Origin: Microbacterium paraoxydans
Lineage (GTDB): Bacteria; Actinomycetota; Actinomycetes; Actinomycetales; Microbacteriaceae
Length of the DNA stretch: 64,000 nucleotides
Assembly: GCF_018224615.1 (NCBI RefSeq)
Contig: NZ_JAGTUK010000001.1
Span: 1,116,001-1,180,000 of the forward strand
Direction of reading: 5' to 3'
Below are positions 1 to 11,602 of the stretch, piece by piece. Made by a program: the position numbers and the translations under genes. Position 1 is the first letter of the stretch; the number at the start of each line of letters is the position of its first letter. The notes beneath the pieces were generated by a model, which worked only from the letters and a program-made list of their open reading frames with translations, searched no databases and was not told the DNA's origin.

Positions 1-3813
<3,813 letters not shown>

Positions 3814-3819
3814 CCTCCG

Positions 3820-3825
3820 AGAGTA
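3820..3825 (-). promoter_or_regulatory. -10 element of ppc (leaderless geometry)
   Basis: Minus strand TACTCT, six bases, then the GTG start at 3813. It diverges from the nhaA promoter 54 bases away. Confidence 0.65.
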
Positions 3826-3878
3826 TCCCGGGCCGTGGGGGCCTCCTGCACGCATGACGACCGTGTGACGTCGCCGCC

Positions 3879-3884
3879 TACGAT
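3879..3884 (+). promoter_or_regulatory. -10 element of nhaA
   Basis: TACGAT followed by seven bases and ATG at 3892. An in-frame ATG at 3883 overlaps this hexamer, which argues for the downstream start. Confidence 0.6.
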
Positions 3885-3891
3885 GGAGGCG

Positions 3892-5061
3892 ATGCGCATC
3901 ACAGCGAACCCCCTCCGCGGTCAGCAGTTCCCCGCCGTCCTCCTGCTCGTGGCGGCGGGACTCGGGCTCCTCCTCGCCAATCTGCCGACGCACGACGCGC
4001 TCGCCGCGCTCCTGGACGCGCATCTCGCGGTGCCGGGCACCGCGCTCGACCTCTCCGTGGCGCACTGGGTGTCGGACGGCCTGCTGGCAGTGTTCTTCCT
4101 GGTGGTCGCGATCGAGCTGCGGCATGAGCTGACCCACGGCGAGCTCGACTCCCCGCGCAAGGCCGTGCAGCCGGCGATCGCCGCGACCGGCGGGGTGCTG
4201 GTCCCGATCGTGGTGTACCTGCTGATCGCGGGTGGCCCGCAGACGGCGTCCGGTTGGCCGATCCCCACGGCCACCGACATCGCGTTCGCGCTCGGTGTGC
4301 TGGCCATGTTCGGTCGCGGCCTGCCCTCGCGCGTGCGGGTCTTCCTGCTGGCCCTCGCGATCCTCGACGACATCATCGGCATCGTCTTCATCGCGGTGCT
4401 GTTCGCGCACGACGTGCAGTGGCTGCTGTTCGTGCTGGCACTGCTCGGCGTGGCGGTGTTCTGGCTGCTCAGCCGTCTGCTCCACGCGAAGGGACACCCG
4501 CTGATCGCGGTCGCGATGACGGTGGTGGGTGTCGTGACGTGGGCGCTCGTGGCCTCATCCGGCGTGCACGCCACGATCGCCGGGGTCATGCTCGGGCTGG
4601 TGATGGCGCCGGTTCCCGCCGGTCGCACGCGGCACGCGCTCGAGCCCACCGTCAACGGCGTGATCCTGCCGCTGTTCGCTTTCGTCGCGGCGTTCGTGGT
4701 GATCCCCGCCGTCGCGCCGACGCAGCTGTCGCCCGCGTTCTGGGGGATCGTGGTGGCCCTGCCCGTCGGCAAGATCATCGGCATCACGGTGTTCGGCTGG
4801 CTCGCGATGCGCATCCGTCCGCGGGGGTCCGACCCGGCACTGCCGTTCGCCGATATCGTCGCGGCGGGAGCGCTGGGCGGCATCGGCTTCACGGTGTCGC
4901 TGCTGCTGGCGAACCTGGCCTTCGCGTCCGATGCCGGGCTGCGCGACCAGGCGATCCTCGGGGTGCTGGTCGGCTCGCTCCTGGCCCTGATCCTGTCCGC
5001 GGTCGTCGTGACGCTGCGGGCCCGCTGGTACCGTCGGCTCGCAGCGGCCCCGTCGGCCTGA
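3892..5061 (+). CDS. nhaA: Na+/H+ antiporter NhaA
   Basis: Inner-membrane electrogenic Na+/H+ exchanger that expels sodium and controls cytoplasmic pH. The 389-residue product is almost entirely hydrophobic with the usual multi-helix pattern. Diagnostic motifs are the ion-binding Asp pair in LALAILDDIIGIVF, the TATDIAFALGVLAMFG segment with its conserved aspartate, and GALGGIGFTVSLLLANLAF near the carboxy end. I chose ATG 3892 because a -10 hexamer lies at 3879-3884 and would overlap the alternative ATG at 3883 (three residues longer). It is divergent from ppc. mazG follows 31 bases later with its own Shine-Dalgarno and may be cotranscribed. Confidence 0.95.
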   Translation: MRITANPLRGQQFPAVLLLVAAGLGLLLANLPTHDALAALLDAHLAVPGTALDLSVAHWVSDGLLAVFFLVVAIELRHELTHGELDSPRKAVQPAIAATGGVLVPIVVYLLIAGGPQTASGWPIPTATDIAFALGVLAMFGRGLPSRVRVFLLALAILDDIIGIVFIAVLFAHDVQWLLFVLALLGVAVFWLLSRLLHAKGHPLIAVAMTVVGVVTWALVASSGVHATIAGVMLGLVMAPVPAGRTRHALEPTVNGVILPLFAFVAAFVVIPAVAPTQLSPAFWGIVVALPVGKIIGITVFGWLAMRIRPRGSDPALPFADIVAAGALGGIGFTVSLLLANLAFASDAGLRDQAILGVLVGSLLALILSAVVVTLRARWYRRLAAAPSA

Positions 5062-5092
5062 CCCCGGCCGCGCCTCGAACAGTGGAGGAAGC

Positions 5093-5764
5093 ATGAGCTC
5101 GTCCCCGGAGTCCGCGCACGACACCTCCGATCCGCTGCGGGCGGCCGCCGACACCATGCGGACCGTGCGCGAGCGGTGCGTGTGGTCGCAGCGCATCACC
5201 CACCGCGATCTCGTGCCGTATCTGATCGAGGAGTCGCATGAGGTCATCGACGCGGTGGAGTCGGGCACGCGCGCGGATCTGCGGGAGGAGCTCGGCGACC
5301 TGCTGTGGCAGGTGCTGTTCCACGCCGCGATCGCCGCGCAGGACCCGGACGACCCGTTCGACATCAACGACGTGGCGGCCGCGCTCACCGAGAAGATGGT
5401 CCGGCGTCACCCGCACGTGTTCGGCGACGAGGTCGCGACGACGCCCGAGGACGTGCTGATCCACTGGAACGCGGCGAAGGCGGCGGAGAAGCGTACGCGG
5501 AGCAGCGTGCTCGACGGCGTGCCCCGGGGCATGCCGGCTCTCGCCCTGGCGCAGAAACTGGCCGGCCGGGCTGCGGGAGCCGGGGTGACCGTACCGGTCG
5601 CGCCCGCGGTCCCCGACGCGGCACCCGAGACCGAGGCCGAGCTCGGCGACGCACTCCTGGAGCTGGTCGCGACCGCGCGCGCCCACGGGTGGGACGCGGA
5701 GCGGGCGCTGCGCGAGCGGCTGCGGCGCCTGGAGGACGAGGTGCGTGCGGCGGAAGCCGACTGA
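5093..5764 (+). CDS. mazG: MazG-type nucleoside triphosphate pyrophosphohydrolase
   Basis: Hydrolyses (d)NTPs to NMP and pyrophosphate, a housecleaning activity. The 223-residue protein has one clear MazG catalytic domain at about residues 40-125, with the Mg-binding helices EESHEVIDAV and EELGDLLWQVLFHA, then the conserved KMVRRHPHVFGD and HWNAAKAAEK stretches; the rest is a shorter, diverged carboxy-terminal region, as in many actinobacterial members. GGAGGA ten bases before the ATG supports the start. It lies between nhaA and hisS on the same strand. Confidence 0.95.
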   Translation: MSSSPESAHDTSDPLRAAADTMRTVRERCVWSQRITHRDLVPYLIEESHEVIDAVESGTRADLREELGDLLWQVLFHAAIAAQDPDDPFDINDVAAALTEKMVRRHPHVFGDEVATTPEDVLIHWNAAKAAEKRTRSSVLDGVPRGMPALALAQKLAGRAAGAGVTVPVAPAVPDAAPETEAELGDALLELVATARAHGWDAERALRERLRRLEDEVRAAEAD

Positions 5765-5795
5765 GCCGCACGCACGGGGCCCGCCGACGACCTGG

Positions 5796-5801
5796 GAAGA
5801 T
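5796..5801 (+). promoter_or_regulatory. Possible -10 element of hisS
   Basis: GAAGAT, six bases, then GTG at 5808. It matches NANNNT but lacks the first T, so support is weak. Confidence 0.35.
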
Positions 5802-5807
5802 GGACGC

Positions 5808-7097
5808 GTGGCTACTGTGAACCCGCCGCGCGGCATGCGCGACTTCCTCCCCGCCGACAAGGCCCGCCGTGAGCGCGTGCTCTCCGTCATCCGCGAGCGC
5901 TACCGTGCGCACGGCTTCGACGAGATCGAGACGCCCGTGGTGGAGGAATACGAGCGGTTGCACGCGGGCATCGGCGGCGACAACGAGAAGCTGTCTTTCG
6001 CGATCCTGCGCCGCGGGCTCGACGCCGAGGCGATCCGCGCGGCGGCCGACGACCCGGCCGCACTGTCGGACCTGGGGCTGCGCTACGACCTGACGGTGCC
6101 GCTCGCGCGCTTCTACGCCAGCAACCGCGGGCAGCTTCCCGGGGTGTTCCGCTCCGTGCAGATCGCGCCGGTGTGGCGGGCCGAGCGGCCGCAGAAGGGC
6201 CGCTACCGCCAGTTCGTGCAGTGCGACATCGACATCATCGGCGACGCGTCGGCGCGGGCGGAGGCCGAGCTGCTGGTGGCGTCGCTCGACGCGGTGGACG
6301 CGCTGGGCCTCGAGGGCGCCACGGTGCGCATCAACGACCGGCGCATCCTTGACTGGATGCTCGGTCACCTGGGCTTCACGGCCGAGGAACGCCCGCAGGT
6401 GCTGATCACGATCGACAAGCTCGACAAGATCGGGCCGGAGGGGGTCGCGGCGGAGCTGCGCGAGCGGGGGGTCACGGAGACCGCGGTCGCCGCGTTCGAG
6501 GAGTTCCTGCGCCGCCCGCAGACTCTGGAGTACCACCCCTACGGCGAGCGGCAGATCCGCAAGGCGCTGCCCGATGGCGTGCCGGACGAGCTGATCGCTC
6601 ACCTCACCGGCATCGGCGACGCGGTGGCCGCGGCACGCCCCTCGGTCGCGGAGCACGTCGAGATCCCGCTCGTGTTCGACCCGTTCCTGGTGCGCGGCAT
6701 GGGGTACTACACCGGCACGATCTTCGAGCTCGCACACCCGTCGGTCGGGTACTCGCTCGGCGGGGGCGGGCGGTACGACGGCATGATCGGCCGGTTCCTG
6801 AAGCAGGACGTGCCCGCGGTGGGCTTCTCGCTCGGCTTCGAGCGCCTCGTCGACCTGGTGTCGGCCGACCCCGACACGGAGGCGCAGGCGATCGTGCTGG
6901 TGCACGACGCGGACGTGCCGGTGGGGGAGCTGGTGGCGCACAAGGCGGCGCTCGTGGCGAGGGGCGCCCGGGTGCGGCTCGAGCAGCGCACGAAGAACCT
7001 GAAGGCGCTGCTGGAGCGCTCGGCCGCCGACGGCTACACGCACTTCGCGAGCGTGCGCGCCGGTTCGGACGAGCTCGAGGTCAAGACGCTCGCCTGA
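5808..7097 (+). CDS. hisS: Histidyl-tRNA synthetase
   Basis: Class II aminoacyl-tRNA synthetase that charges tRNA-His. The 429-residue length is typical. The start region PRGMRDFLP, motif 2 in FRSVQIAPVWRAERPQKGRY, the histidine-A motif GMGYYTGTIFE and motif 3 region GGGGRYDGMIGRF are all present, followed by the anticodon-binding domain from about residue 345. GTG 5808 is preferred; a second GTG at 5817 would remove three residues. A short CCCGCG/CGCGGG inverted repeat just after the stop codon (7098-7111) could be a weak terminator. Confidence 0.97.
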   Translation: MATVNPPRGMRDFLPADKARRERVLSVIRERYRAHGFDEIETPVVEEYERLHAGIGGDNEKLSFAILRRGLDAEAIRAAADDPAALSDLGLRYDLTVPLARFYASNRGQLPGVFRSVQIAPVWRAERPQKGRYRQFVQCDIDIIGDASARAEAELLVASLDAVDALGLEGATVRINDRRILDWMLGHLGFTAEERPQVLITIDKLDKIGPEGVAAELRERGVTETAVAAFEEFLRRPQTLEYHPYGERQIRKALPDGVPDELIAHLTGIGDAVAAARPSVAEHVEIPLVFDPFLVRGMGYYTGTIFELAHPSVGYSLGGGGRYDGMIGRFLKQDVPAVGFSLGFERLVDLVSADPDTEAQAIVLVHDADVPVGELVAHKAALVARGARVRLEQRTKNLKALLERSAADGYTHFASVRAGSDELEVKTLA

Positions 7098-7151
7098 CCC
7101 GCGGTCGCGGGCGTTCACCGGGAGTTCACGGCGTTCGGCTCGAATCGAGTC

Positions 7152-7955
7152 GTGCGCCGTCTCCGCCTCGTGCTCGCTGCCGTCTCCGCCGCGGTGCTGC
7201 TACTCGTAGGGGCGCGCGTCGTGCTCGCCCGGCAGGCCGCCCTGGCGCGGCGCCGCATCGGCAAACCGCTCGGCGAGGAGTCGCTCGACGCGGACCGGGT
7301 GTGGCGGCCGGGCCTCGAAGGCACCCCGGTCGACCTGCTCCTGGTGGGCGACTCTCTCGCGGCGGGCCTCGGGGCGCAGCGGCGCAAGCAGACGCTGGGC
7401 GGGCGGCTCGCCAAGGCGCTGGCGCGCGCCCTGGAGCGTCCGGTGCGGCTGCGCACGGTGGCGGTGGTGGGGGCGGAGTCGCCCGATCTCGCGGCGCAGC
7501 TCGACGCCCTGCCGCCGGATCACCGTCCCCACGTCGCGGTGATCGTCGTGGGCGGGAACGACGTGACGCATCGCCTCGCGGCCGCCGAGTCGGCGCGACA
7601 TCTGGACGACGCGGTGCGGCGCCTTCGCGACCTCGGCGCCGGGGTCGTGGTGGGCACGTGTCCGGATCTGGGGGCGCTGCGCGCGGTGCCGCAGCCGCTT
7701 CGTCGCATCGCCTCGAGCCTGTCGCGGCGGCTCGCCGAGGTGCAGGCCGAGGCCGCGCGCCGCGCGGGGGCCGAGCCGGTCGATCTGCGTCGCGCCGTCG
7801 GGCCCCTGTTCTTCGACGAGCCGGAGGCCATGTTCAGCCTGGACCGCTTCCACCCGAGCCCGCTCGGCTACCGGCGCACGGCAGAGGCGCTGCTTCCCGC
7901 GGTGCGGCGGGCGGCCGTCGCGGCGCTCAGCTCGCGTCGCTCGGAGCCGCGCTGA
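7152..7955 (+). CDS. SGNH/GDSL-type hydrolase with N-terminal membrane anchor
   Basis: Predicted serine esterase or lipase of the SGNH fold. Residues 1-25 form a hydrophobic signal anchor (RLVLAAVSAAVLLLVGARVV). Block I is VGDSLAAGLG with the nucleophile Ser near residue 66, block III is VVGGNDV, and block V is DRFHPSPLGY with the catalytic Asp-x-x-His. The domain therefore probably faces outside the cytoplasmic membrane; the substrate cannot be told from sequence. The start is GTG 7152. The last 29 bases overlap the convergent VOC gene tail to tail. Confidence 0.88.
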   Translation: MRRLRLVLAAVSAAVLLLVGARVVLARQAALARRRIGKPLGEESLDADRVWRPGLEGTPVDLLLVGDSLAAGLGAQRRKQTLGGRLAKALARALERPVRLRTVAVVGAESPDLAAQLDALPPDHRPHVAVIVVGGNDVTHRLAAAESARHLDDAVRRLRDLGAGVVVGTCPDLGALRAVPQPLRRIASSLSRRLAEVQAEAARRAGAEPVDLRRAVGPLFFDEPEAMFSLDRFHPSPLGYRRTAEALLPAVRRAAVAALSSRRSEPR

Positions 7956-8463
7956 ACGACGCCGCCCACTCGGCGACGCGGCGCGCGCTCTCCTCGTCCG
8001 ACAGATCCTCGACGCGGCTAAGGATCGACCACCGCACACCGAAGGGGTCGCGGATGCTGGCGAAGCGGTCGCCGGAGACGAAGTGGGCGGCGGGCTCGCG
8101 CACGGTCGCCCCGGCGGCGACGGCGCGGTCGACCACGGCGTCCACGTCGTGCACGTACAGGCCGAGCGAGTAGCAGACGTCGTCACCGGAGGGCGGGGGG
8201 ACGAGGTGGTAGTCGGGACTCGGCTCGCCCAGCTGCAGCCGGCCGGTGCCGAAGTCGAGGTCGGCGTGGGCCACGACGCCGCCGAACTCGGTCACGTCGA
8301 CCACGCGGGCGCCGAACACGTCCCGGTAGAACGCGATCGCGCCCGCGGCGTCGGGAAGGGCGAGGAATGGGGTCAGCGAGGTCACGCCGTGCGGGCGGCC
8401 GTCGGTCGTGTGCGCGCCGGTCACGCCGGTCGTGGGCAGGTCTGCGGGTGTCTGATCGCTCAT
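7927..8463 (-). CDS. VOC-fold (glyoxalase/bleomycin-resistance-like) protein
   Basis: 178 residues with a VOC domain resembling PhnB/YdeM-type proteins: the TPFLALPDAAGAIAFYRDVFGA beta-alpha-beta start near residue 30 and DPFGVRWSI near residue 150. Substrate unknown. The ATG at 8463 has TACCGT exactly six bases upstream, so leaderless transcription is likely. The AraC-type regulator gene at 8559 is divergent from it with a 95-base gap, a common arrangement for a local regulator and its target; that link is inference. Confidence 0.88.
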   Translation of the reverse strand: MSDQTPADLPTTGVTGAHTTDGRPHGVTSLTPFLALPDAAGAIAFYRDVFGARVVDVTEFGGVVAHADLDFGTGRLQLGEPSPDYHLVPPPSGDDVCYSLGLYVHDVDAVVDRAVAAGATVREPAAHFVSGDRFASIRDPFGVRWSILSRVEDLSDEESARRVAEWAASFSAAPSDAS

Positions 8464-8469
8464 GCCGCC

Positions 8470-8475
8470 ACGGTA
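8470..8475 (-). promoter_or_regulatory. -10 element of the VOC gene (leaderless geometry)
   Basis: Minus strand TACCGT, six bases, ATG at 8463. It diverges from the AraC gene promoter at 8547-8552. Confidence 0.6.
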
Positions 8476-8546
8476 GGTCGCGCGCGCCGCGGGCCGCTTG
8501 AATCTGCGCGACACGTCCGGCCGGGGCGGGCGTCGGCGGTGGCCCC

Positions 8547-8552
8547 TACGCT
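8547..8552 (+). promoter_or_regulatory. -10 element of the AraC gene (leaderless geometry)
   Basis: TACGCT, six bases (gagccc), ATG at 8559. Confidence 0.65.
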
Positions 8553-8558
8553 GAGCCC

Positions 8559-9341
8559 ATGGTGAATCCGACCAGGGGGGTGCTGTACCCCGCGCGGCTG
8601 CCGCAGTTCCACCGGCTGCCGGCCCCGCGCGAGGTCGGTCACCTCGTGGCGTGGTTCTGGATCCCGGAGTGGGACATCGAGCCGGGGCGCGCCTCCCGGC
8701 AGGAGATCGTGTCGTATCCGGCGCTCAATCTGGTGGTCGAGCAGGGCGGGGTGACGCTCTCCGGTGCGACCACCCGCCTGTTCCACCGTGACCTGAGCGG
8801 ACAGGGCTGGGCGGTCGGCGCGCTCCTGCGGCCCGCGGCCGTGCCCGCGCTCGCGCCCGATCCGGCGGCGCTCGTCGACACCTCCCGCCCCGTCGTGGCA
8901 CCGGAACTCCACGACGACGTGTCCGCCGCGATGCGCACGGGGGAGGGGCACCGCGAGCGCGCGGTGGCCGCATTCGCCCGGTGGCTCGCGGCGAAGGCCA
9001 CGCGGGACGACGCCGAGGCGCAGCGCGCGAACGCGGTGTTCGACGTCCTGATGGGCGAAGACGACCCGGCACTGACGCCCGAGGAGGCCGCGGCGCGCCT
9101 GGCGGTGTCGGTGCGGACGCTGCAGCGGCTCACGCACCGGCACGTGGGACTGTCGCCCGCGGCGATGATCCGCCGACGGCGACTGCAGGAGGCCGCGCAA
9201 CGCGTGCGCGACGAGCCGGGGGTCGACCTGGCGTCGCTCGCGGCGGAACTCGGTTACGCCGACCACGCGCACCTGACGCGCGACTTCCGGGCCGTGCTGG
9301 GCATCGCGCCGCGCGGTTACCGCTCCGCGCTGCGGGAGTGA
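8559..9341 (+). CDS. AraC-family transcriptional regulator
   Basis: 260 residues. The amino-terminal half (DUF6597-like sensor region with the conserved LVAWFWIPEWD) is followed by a carboxy-terminal double helix-turn-helix: AAARLAVSVRTLQRLTHRHVGLSP (about 180-205) and LASLAAELGYADHAHLTRDFRAVLG ending in PRGYR, the AraC signature. The effector is unknown. It is divergent from the VOC gene and its last 25 bases overlap the convergent permease gene. Confidence 0.9.
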   Translation: MVNPTRGVLYPARLPQFHRLPAPREVGHLVAWFWIPEWDIEPGRASRQEIVSYPALNLVVEQGGVTLSGATTRLFHRDLSGQGWAVGALLRPAAVPALAPDPAALVDTSRPVVAPELHDDVSAAMRTGEGHRERAVAAFARWLAAKATRDDAEAQRANAVFDVLMGEDDPALTPEEAAARLAVSVRTLQRLTHRHVGLSPAAMIRRRRLQEAAQRVRDEPGVDLASLAAELGYADHAHLTRDFRAVLGIAPRGYRSALRE

Positions 9342-10573
9342 CCGGAACGCCGGGCGACCCGCAGCCGCACGAGCCGGTAGGCGATCCCGGCGAGCACCAC
9401 GGCGGTGCCGGCCAGGGAGGCCGCCACGGGCAGCGTGTTGACGAGCAGCAGGCACCCGAGAGCCCCGGCCACCTGCAACGCCCGTGGCGTCCGTCGGGCG
9501 GCCCCGTGCTGCCGGAAGGCCGCGGCGTTCGCGATCAGGTAGTACAGCAGCACGCCGAACGACGAGAACCCGATCGCGGTGCGCAGGTCGGCGGTCAGCA
9601 CCAGCACGATCACGAGCGCTGCGAGCGCGAGCTCGGCGCGCTGGGGAACCTGGTGCCGGTCGTCGATGCGGGCGAGGAAGCGCGGCAGGTCGCCCTCCCG
9701 CGCCATCGCGAGCACGGTGCGGCCGATGCCGGTGAGCAGCGCCAGCAGGGCCCCGAGTGAGGCGGCGGCCGCGGCGATCCGCACCACGGGGGTCAGGCCC
9801 GGCCAGCCCGCGGCCACGAGCACGTCCGCGAGCGGGGCGGTGGTGCGCTGCACATCGGCGCCCAGCACCAGGATCACGGTGATGCCGACGAGCGCGTAGA
9901 CGGTCACAGCGCCCCCGAGAGCCAGCGCGATCGCGCGGGGGATCGTGCGCGCGGGGTCGGTGACCTCCTCGCCCATCGTCGCGATGCGGGCGTAGCCGGC
10001 GAACGCGAAGAACAGCAGTCCGGCGCCCTGCAGCACGCCGTACGCGGTCGCGTCGGGGAGCGGGGCGGGGGTCGCGGCGGGGGCGGCGCCGAGTCCGAGG
10101 ATCACCACGACGGCGAGCCCGAGCAGCGAGCACGCGACGAGGATGCGGGTGAGCAGCGCGGTGCGGGTGACCCCGAGGCAGTTGACGACGGCGAGGGCCG
10201 TGACCGCGAGCACCGCGACCGGCGTCTGCCACGCGGAGGGCACGGCGTAGGCGGCGAAGGTCATGGCCATGGCCGCGCAGCTCGCGATCTTGCCGATCAC
10301 GAAGCTCCAGCCGGCGACGAAACCCCACCACGGCCCGATCTCCGCGCGCGCGTAGGCGTAGGTGCCGCCCGACACGGGGTGGACCGCGGCGAGCTGCGCC
10401 GAGGCGGTGGCGTTGCAGTAGGCGACGACGGCGGCGATCGCGAGCGCGATCAGGATGCCGCTCCCGGCGACGCCGATCGCGGGCGCCCAGACGGCGAACA
10501 CACCGGCGCCGATCATCGAGCCGAGCCCGATCGCGACGGCGTCGGGCAGCGTCAGGCGGCGGGCGAGGGGCAC
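9317..10573 (-). CDS. APC-superfamily amino-acid permease
   Basis: 418-residue polytopic membrane protein, about 12 hydrophobic segments. The amino terminus LTLPDAVAIGLGSMIGAGVF carries the unwound-helix motif GSMIGAGVF of APC transporters, and the GGTYAYARAEIGPWWGFVAGW and GEEVTDPARTIPRAI segments are typical of the yfnA/cationic amino-acid group. Substrate not assignable. The GTG start at 10573 is supported by GACGAT six bases upstream and by the start of recognisable homology just after it. It lies downstream of the DUF4442 gene on the same strand (41-base gap). Confidence 0.9.
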   Translation of the reverse strand: MPLARRLTLPDAVAIGLGSMIGAGVFAVWAPAIGVAGSGILIALAIAAVVAYCNATASAQLAAVHPVSGGTYAYARAEIGPWWGFVAGWSFVIGKIASCAAMAMTFAAYAVPSAWQTPVAVLAVTALAVVNCLGVTRTALLTRILVACSLLGLAVVVILGLGAAPAATPAPLPDATAYGVLQGAGLLFFAFAGYARIATMGEEVTDPARTIPRAIALALGGAVTVYALVGITVILVLGADVQRTTAPLADVLVAAGWPGLTPVVRIAAAAASLGALLALLTGIGRTVLAMAREGDLPRFLARIDDRHQVPQRAELALAALVIVLVLTADLRTAIGFSSFGVLLYYLIANAAAFRQHGAARRTPRALQVAGALGCLLLVNTLPVAASLAGTAVVLAGIAYRLVRLRVARRSGHSRSAER

Positions 10574-10579
10574 GCGGCC

Positions 10580-10585
10580 ATCGTC
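10580..10585 (-). promoter_or_regulatory. Possible -10 element of the permease gene
   Basis: Minus strand GACGAT, six bases, GTG at 10573. NANNNT match only. Confidence 0.4.
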
Positions 10586-10614
10586 CCACGCGCGGGTGAA
10601 CGAGCGGTGTCGTG

Positions 10615-11085
10615 TCAGCCGCGGGCGGCGGTGACGCGCTTCTTCTCCCGGATGTAGACCTGGCGTCGCACGGTGGCCACGGTGTCGCCGTCGCGGTCGG
10701 TGATCACGGTCTCGAACCACTCGAGCACCTTGCCGCCGCCGTGGGCCCGCTGCCGCAGCTCCTCCGCCTTCTCGCGGGGCACCGAGAACTCGGCCGTGAG
10801 CACGCCGCGTCCCGGCTTGAGGAATTCGATCTCGCCGCGGGTGTCCCACACCACGTAGTCGCGCCCGAGCTGGTGCATCACGAGCATGAAGAAGTACGGG
10901 TCGGTCATGGCCGACATGGAGCCGCCGAACGCGGTCTTGACGTAGTTGCGGGTGAACACGTTGACGTGCAGTTCGACGGTCGCGTGAGTCCAGTCGTCGC
11001 TGAATCGGCGTACGCGGATGCCGCTGAACAGGTTCGGGATCCACAGGCTCATGCCGACCGCGAGTCGGCGGGGGGTGATGCGCAT
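10615..11085 (-). CDS. DUF4442 hotdog-fold protein (thioesterase-like)
   Basis: 156 residues with the DUF4442 pattern of hotdog proteins: TRNYVKTAFGGSMSAMTDPYFF, where acyl-CoA thioesterase relatives bind substrate, and a carboxy-terminal strand VATVRRQVYIREKKRV. A role as acyl-CoA thioesterase is plausible but unproven. The ATG at 11085 has CACACT six bases upstream. It is divergent from the GntR operon. Confidence 0.82.
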   Translation of the reverse strand: MRITPRRLAVGMSLWIPNLFSGIRVRRFSDDWTHATVELHVNVFTRNYVKTAFGGSMSAMTDPYFFMLVMHQLGRDYVVWDTRGEIEFLKPGRGVLTAEFSVPREKAEELRQRAHGGGKVLEWFETVITDRDGDTVATVRRQVYIREKKRVTAARG

Positions 11086-11091
11086 GAGGTC

Positions 11092-11097
11092 AGTGTG
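11092..11097 (-). promoter_or_regulatory. Possible -10 element of the DUF4442 gene
   Basis: Minus strand CACACT, six bases, ATG at 11085. It fits NANNNT but not TANNNT. Confidence 0.4.
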
Positions 11098-11134
11098 GAG
11101 GATTCCGCCTCATCCGGCGAAGACGTCTGGAGGG

Positions 11135-11164
11135 TTGGCACAGTTGTTCTAGTTCACCTAGAAT
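11135..11164 (+). promoter_or_regulatory. Promoter of the GntR operon, TTGGCA-N18-TAGAAT
   Basis: The -35 TTGGCA (11135-11140) and -10 TAGAAT (11159-11164) are 18 bases apart. The -10 lies inside the right arm of the operator palindrome, so a bound repressor would block RNA polymerase. Confidence 0.75.
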
Positions 11165-11166
11165 AA
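11144..11166 (+). promoter_or_regulatory. Operator-like palindrome for the GntR regulator
   Basis: TTGTTCTAG-TTCAC-CTAGAATAA: nine-base arms pairing except for one G/T position, around a five-base centre. It covers the promoter spacer and the -10. Autoregulation by the first gene of the operon is the likely use. Confidence 0.75.
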
Positions 11167-11185
11167 CTAGCGATAGGAGGTCGCC

Positions 11186-11602
11186 ATGCTGATCCGCGTC
11201 GACGTCGACAGTCCGCACGCGCTGTACGACCAGGTCGCCGCGTCCATCCGCGCCGACATCCTCGCGGGCGCGCTCGTCCCCGGCGACCGCCTGCCCGCGG
11301 CGCGCGACGTCGCGACCGCCCTCGACATCAACCAGCACACCGTGCTGCACGCCTACCAGCGACTGCGCGACGAGGGCCTCGTCGACCTGCGTCGCGGCAG
11401 GGGCGCGGTCATCGCGGCGTCCGCCGCCCCGCTGGTCGAGCTCGCGCACGAGATCGACGGACTCGTCCGCCGCGCAGCGGCCGTGGGTGTCTCCGCCGAG
11501 ACCCTCGCGGGCATCGTCCGCACCCACCGCGCTCCCGTCGACGATCCCGGTACCCGCGCGCCGCGCCGCACCAACCGCACCACCGAGGAGGACTCGCCAT
11601 GA
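11186..11602 (+). CDS. GntR-family regulator, YtrA type
   Basis: 138 residues: a winged helix at about residues 10-75 (YDQVAASIRADILAGALVPGDRLPAARDVATALDINQHTV with HAYQRLRDEGLVDLRRGRGA) and only a short carboxy-terminal tail. This compact form is the YtrA subfamily, whose members usually repress their own operon of membrane genes. AGGAGG five bases before the ATG fixes the start. The stop overlaps the start of the next gene (ATGA), so translation is coupled. Confidence 0.92.
   Translation: MLIRVDVDSPHALYDQVAASIRADILAGALVPGDRLPAARDVATALDINQHTVLHAYQRLRDEGLVDLRRGRGAVIAASAAPLVELAHEIDGLVRRAAAVGVSAETLAGIVRTHRAPVDDPGTRAPRRTNRTTEEDSP

Noticed and set aside
3883..3891. Upstream ATG for nhaA
   Set aside because: It overlaps the -10 hexamer TACGAT, so it would not be on the mRNA if that promoter is used.
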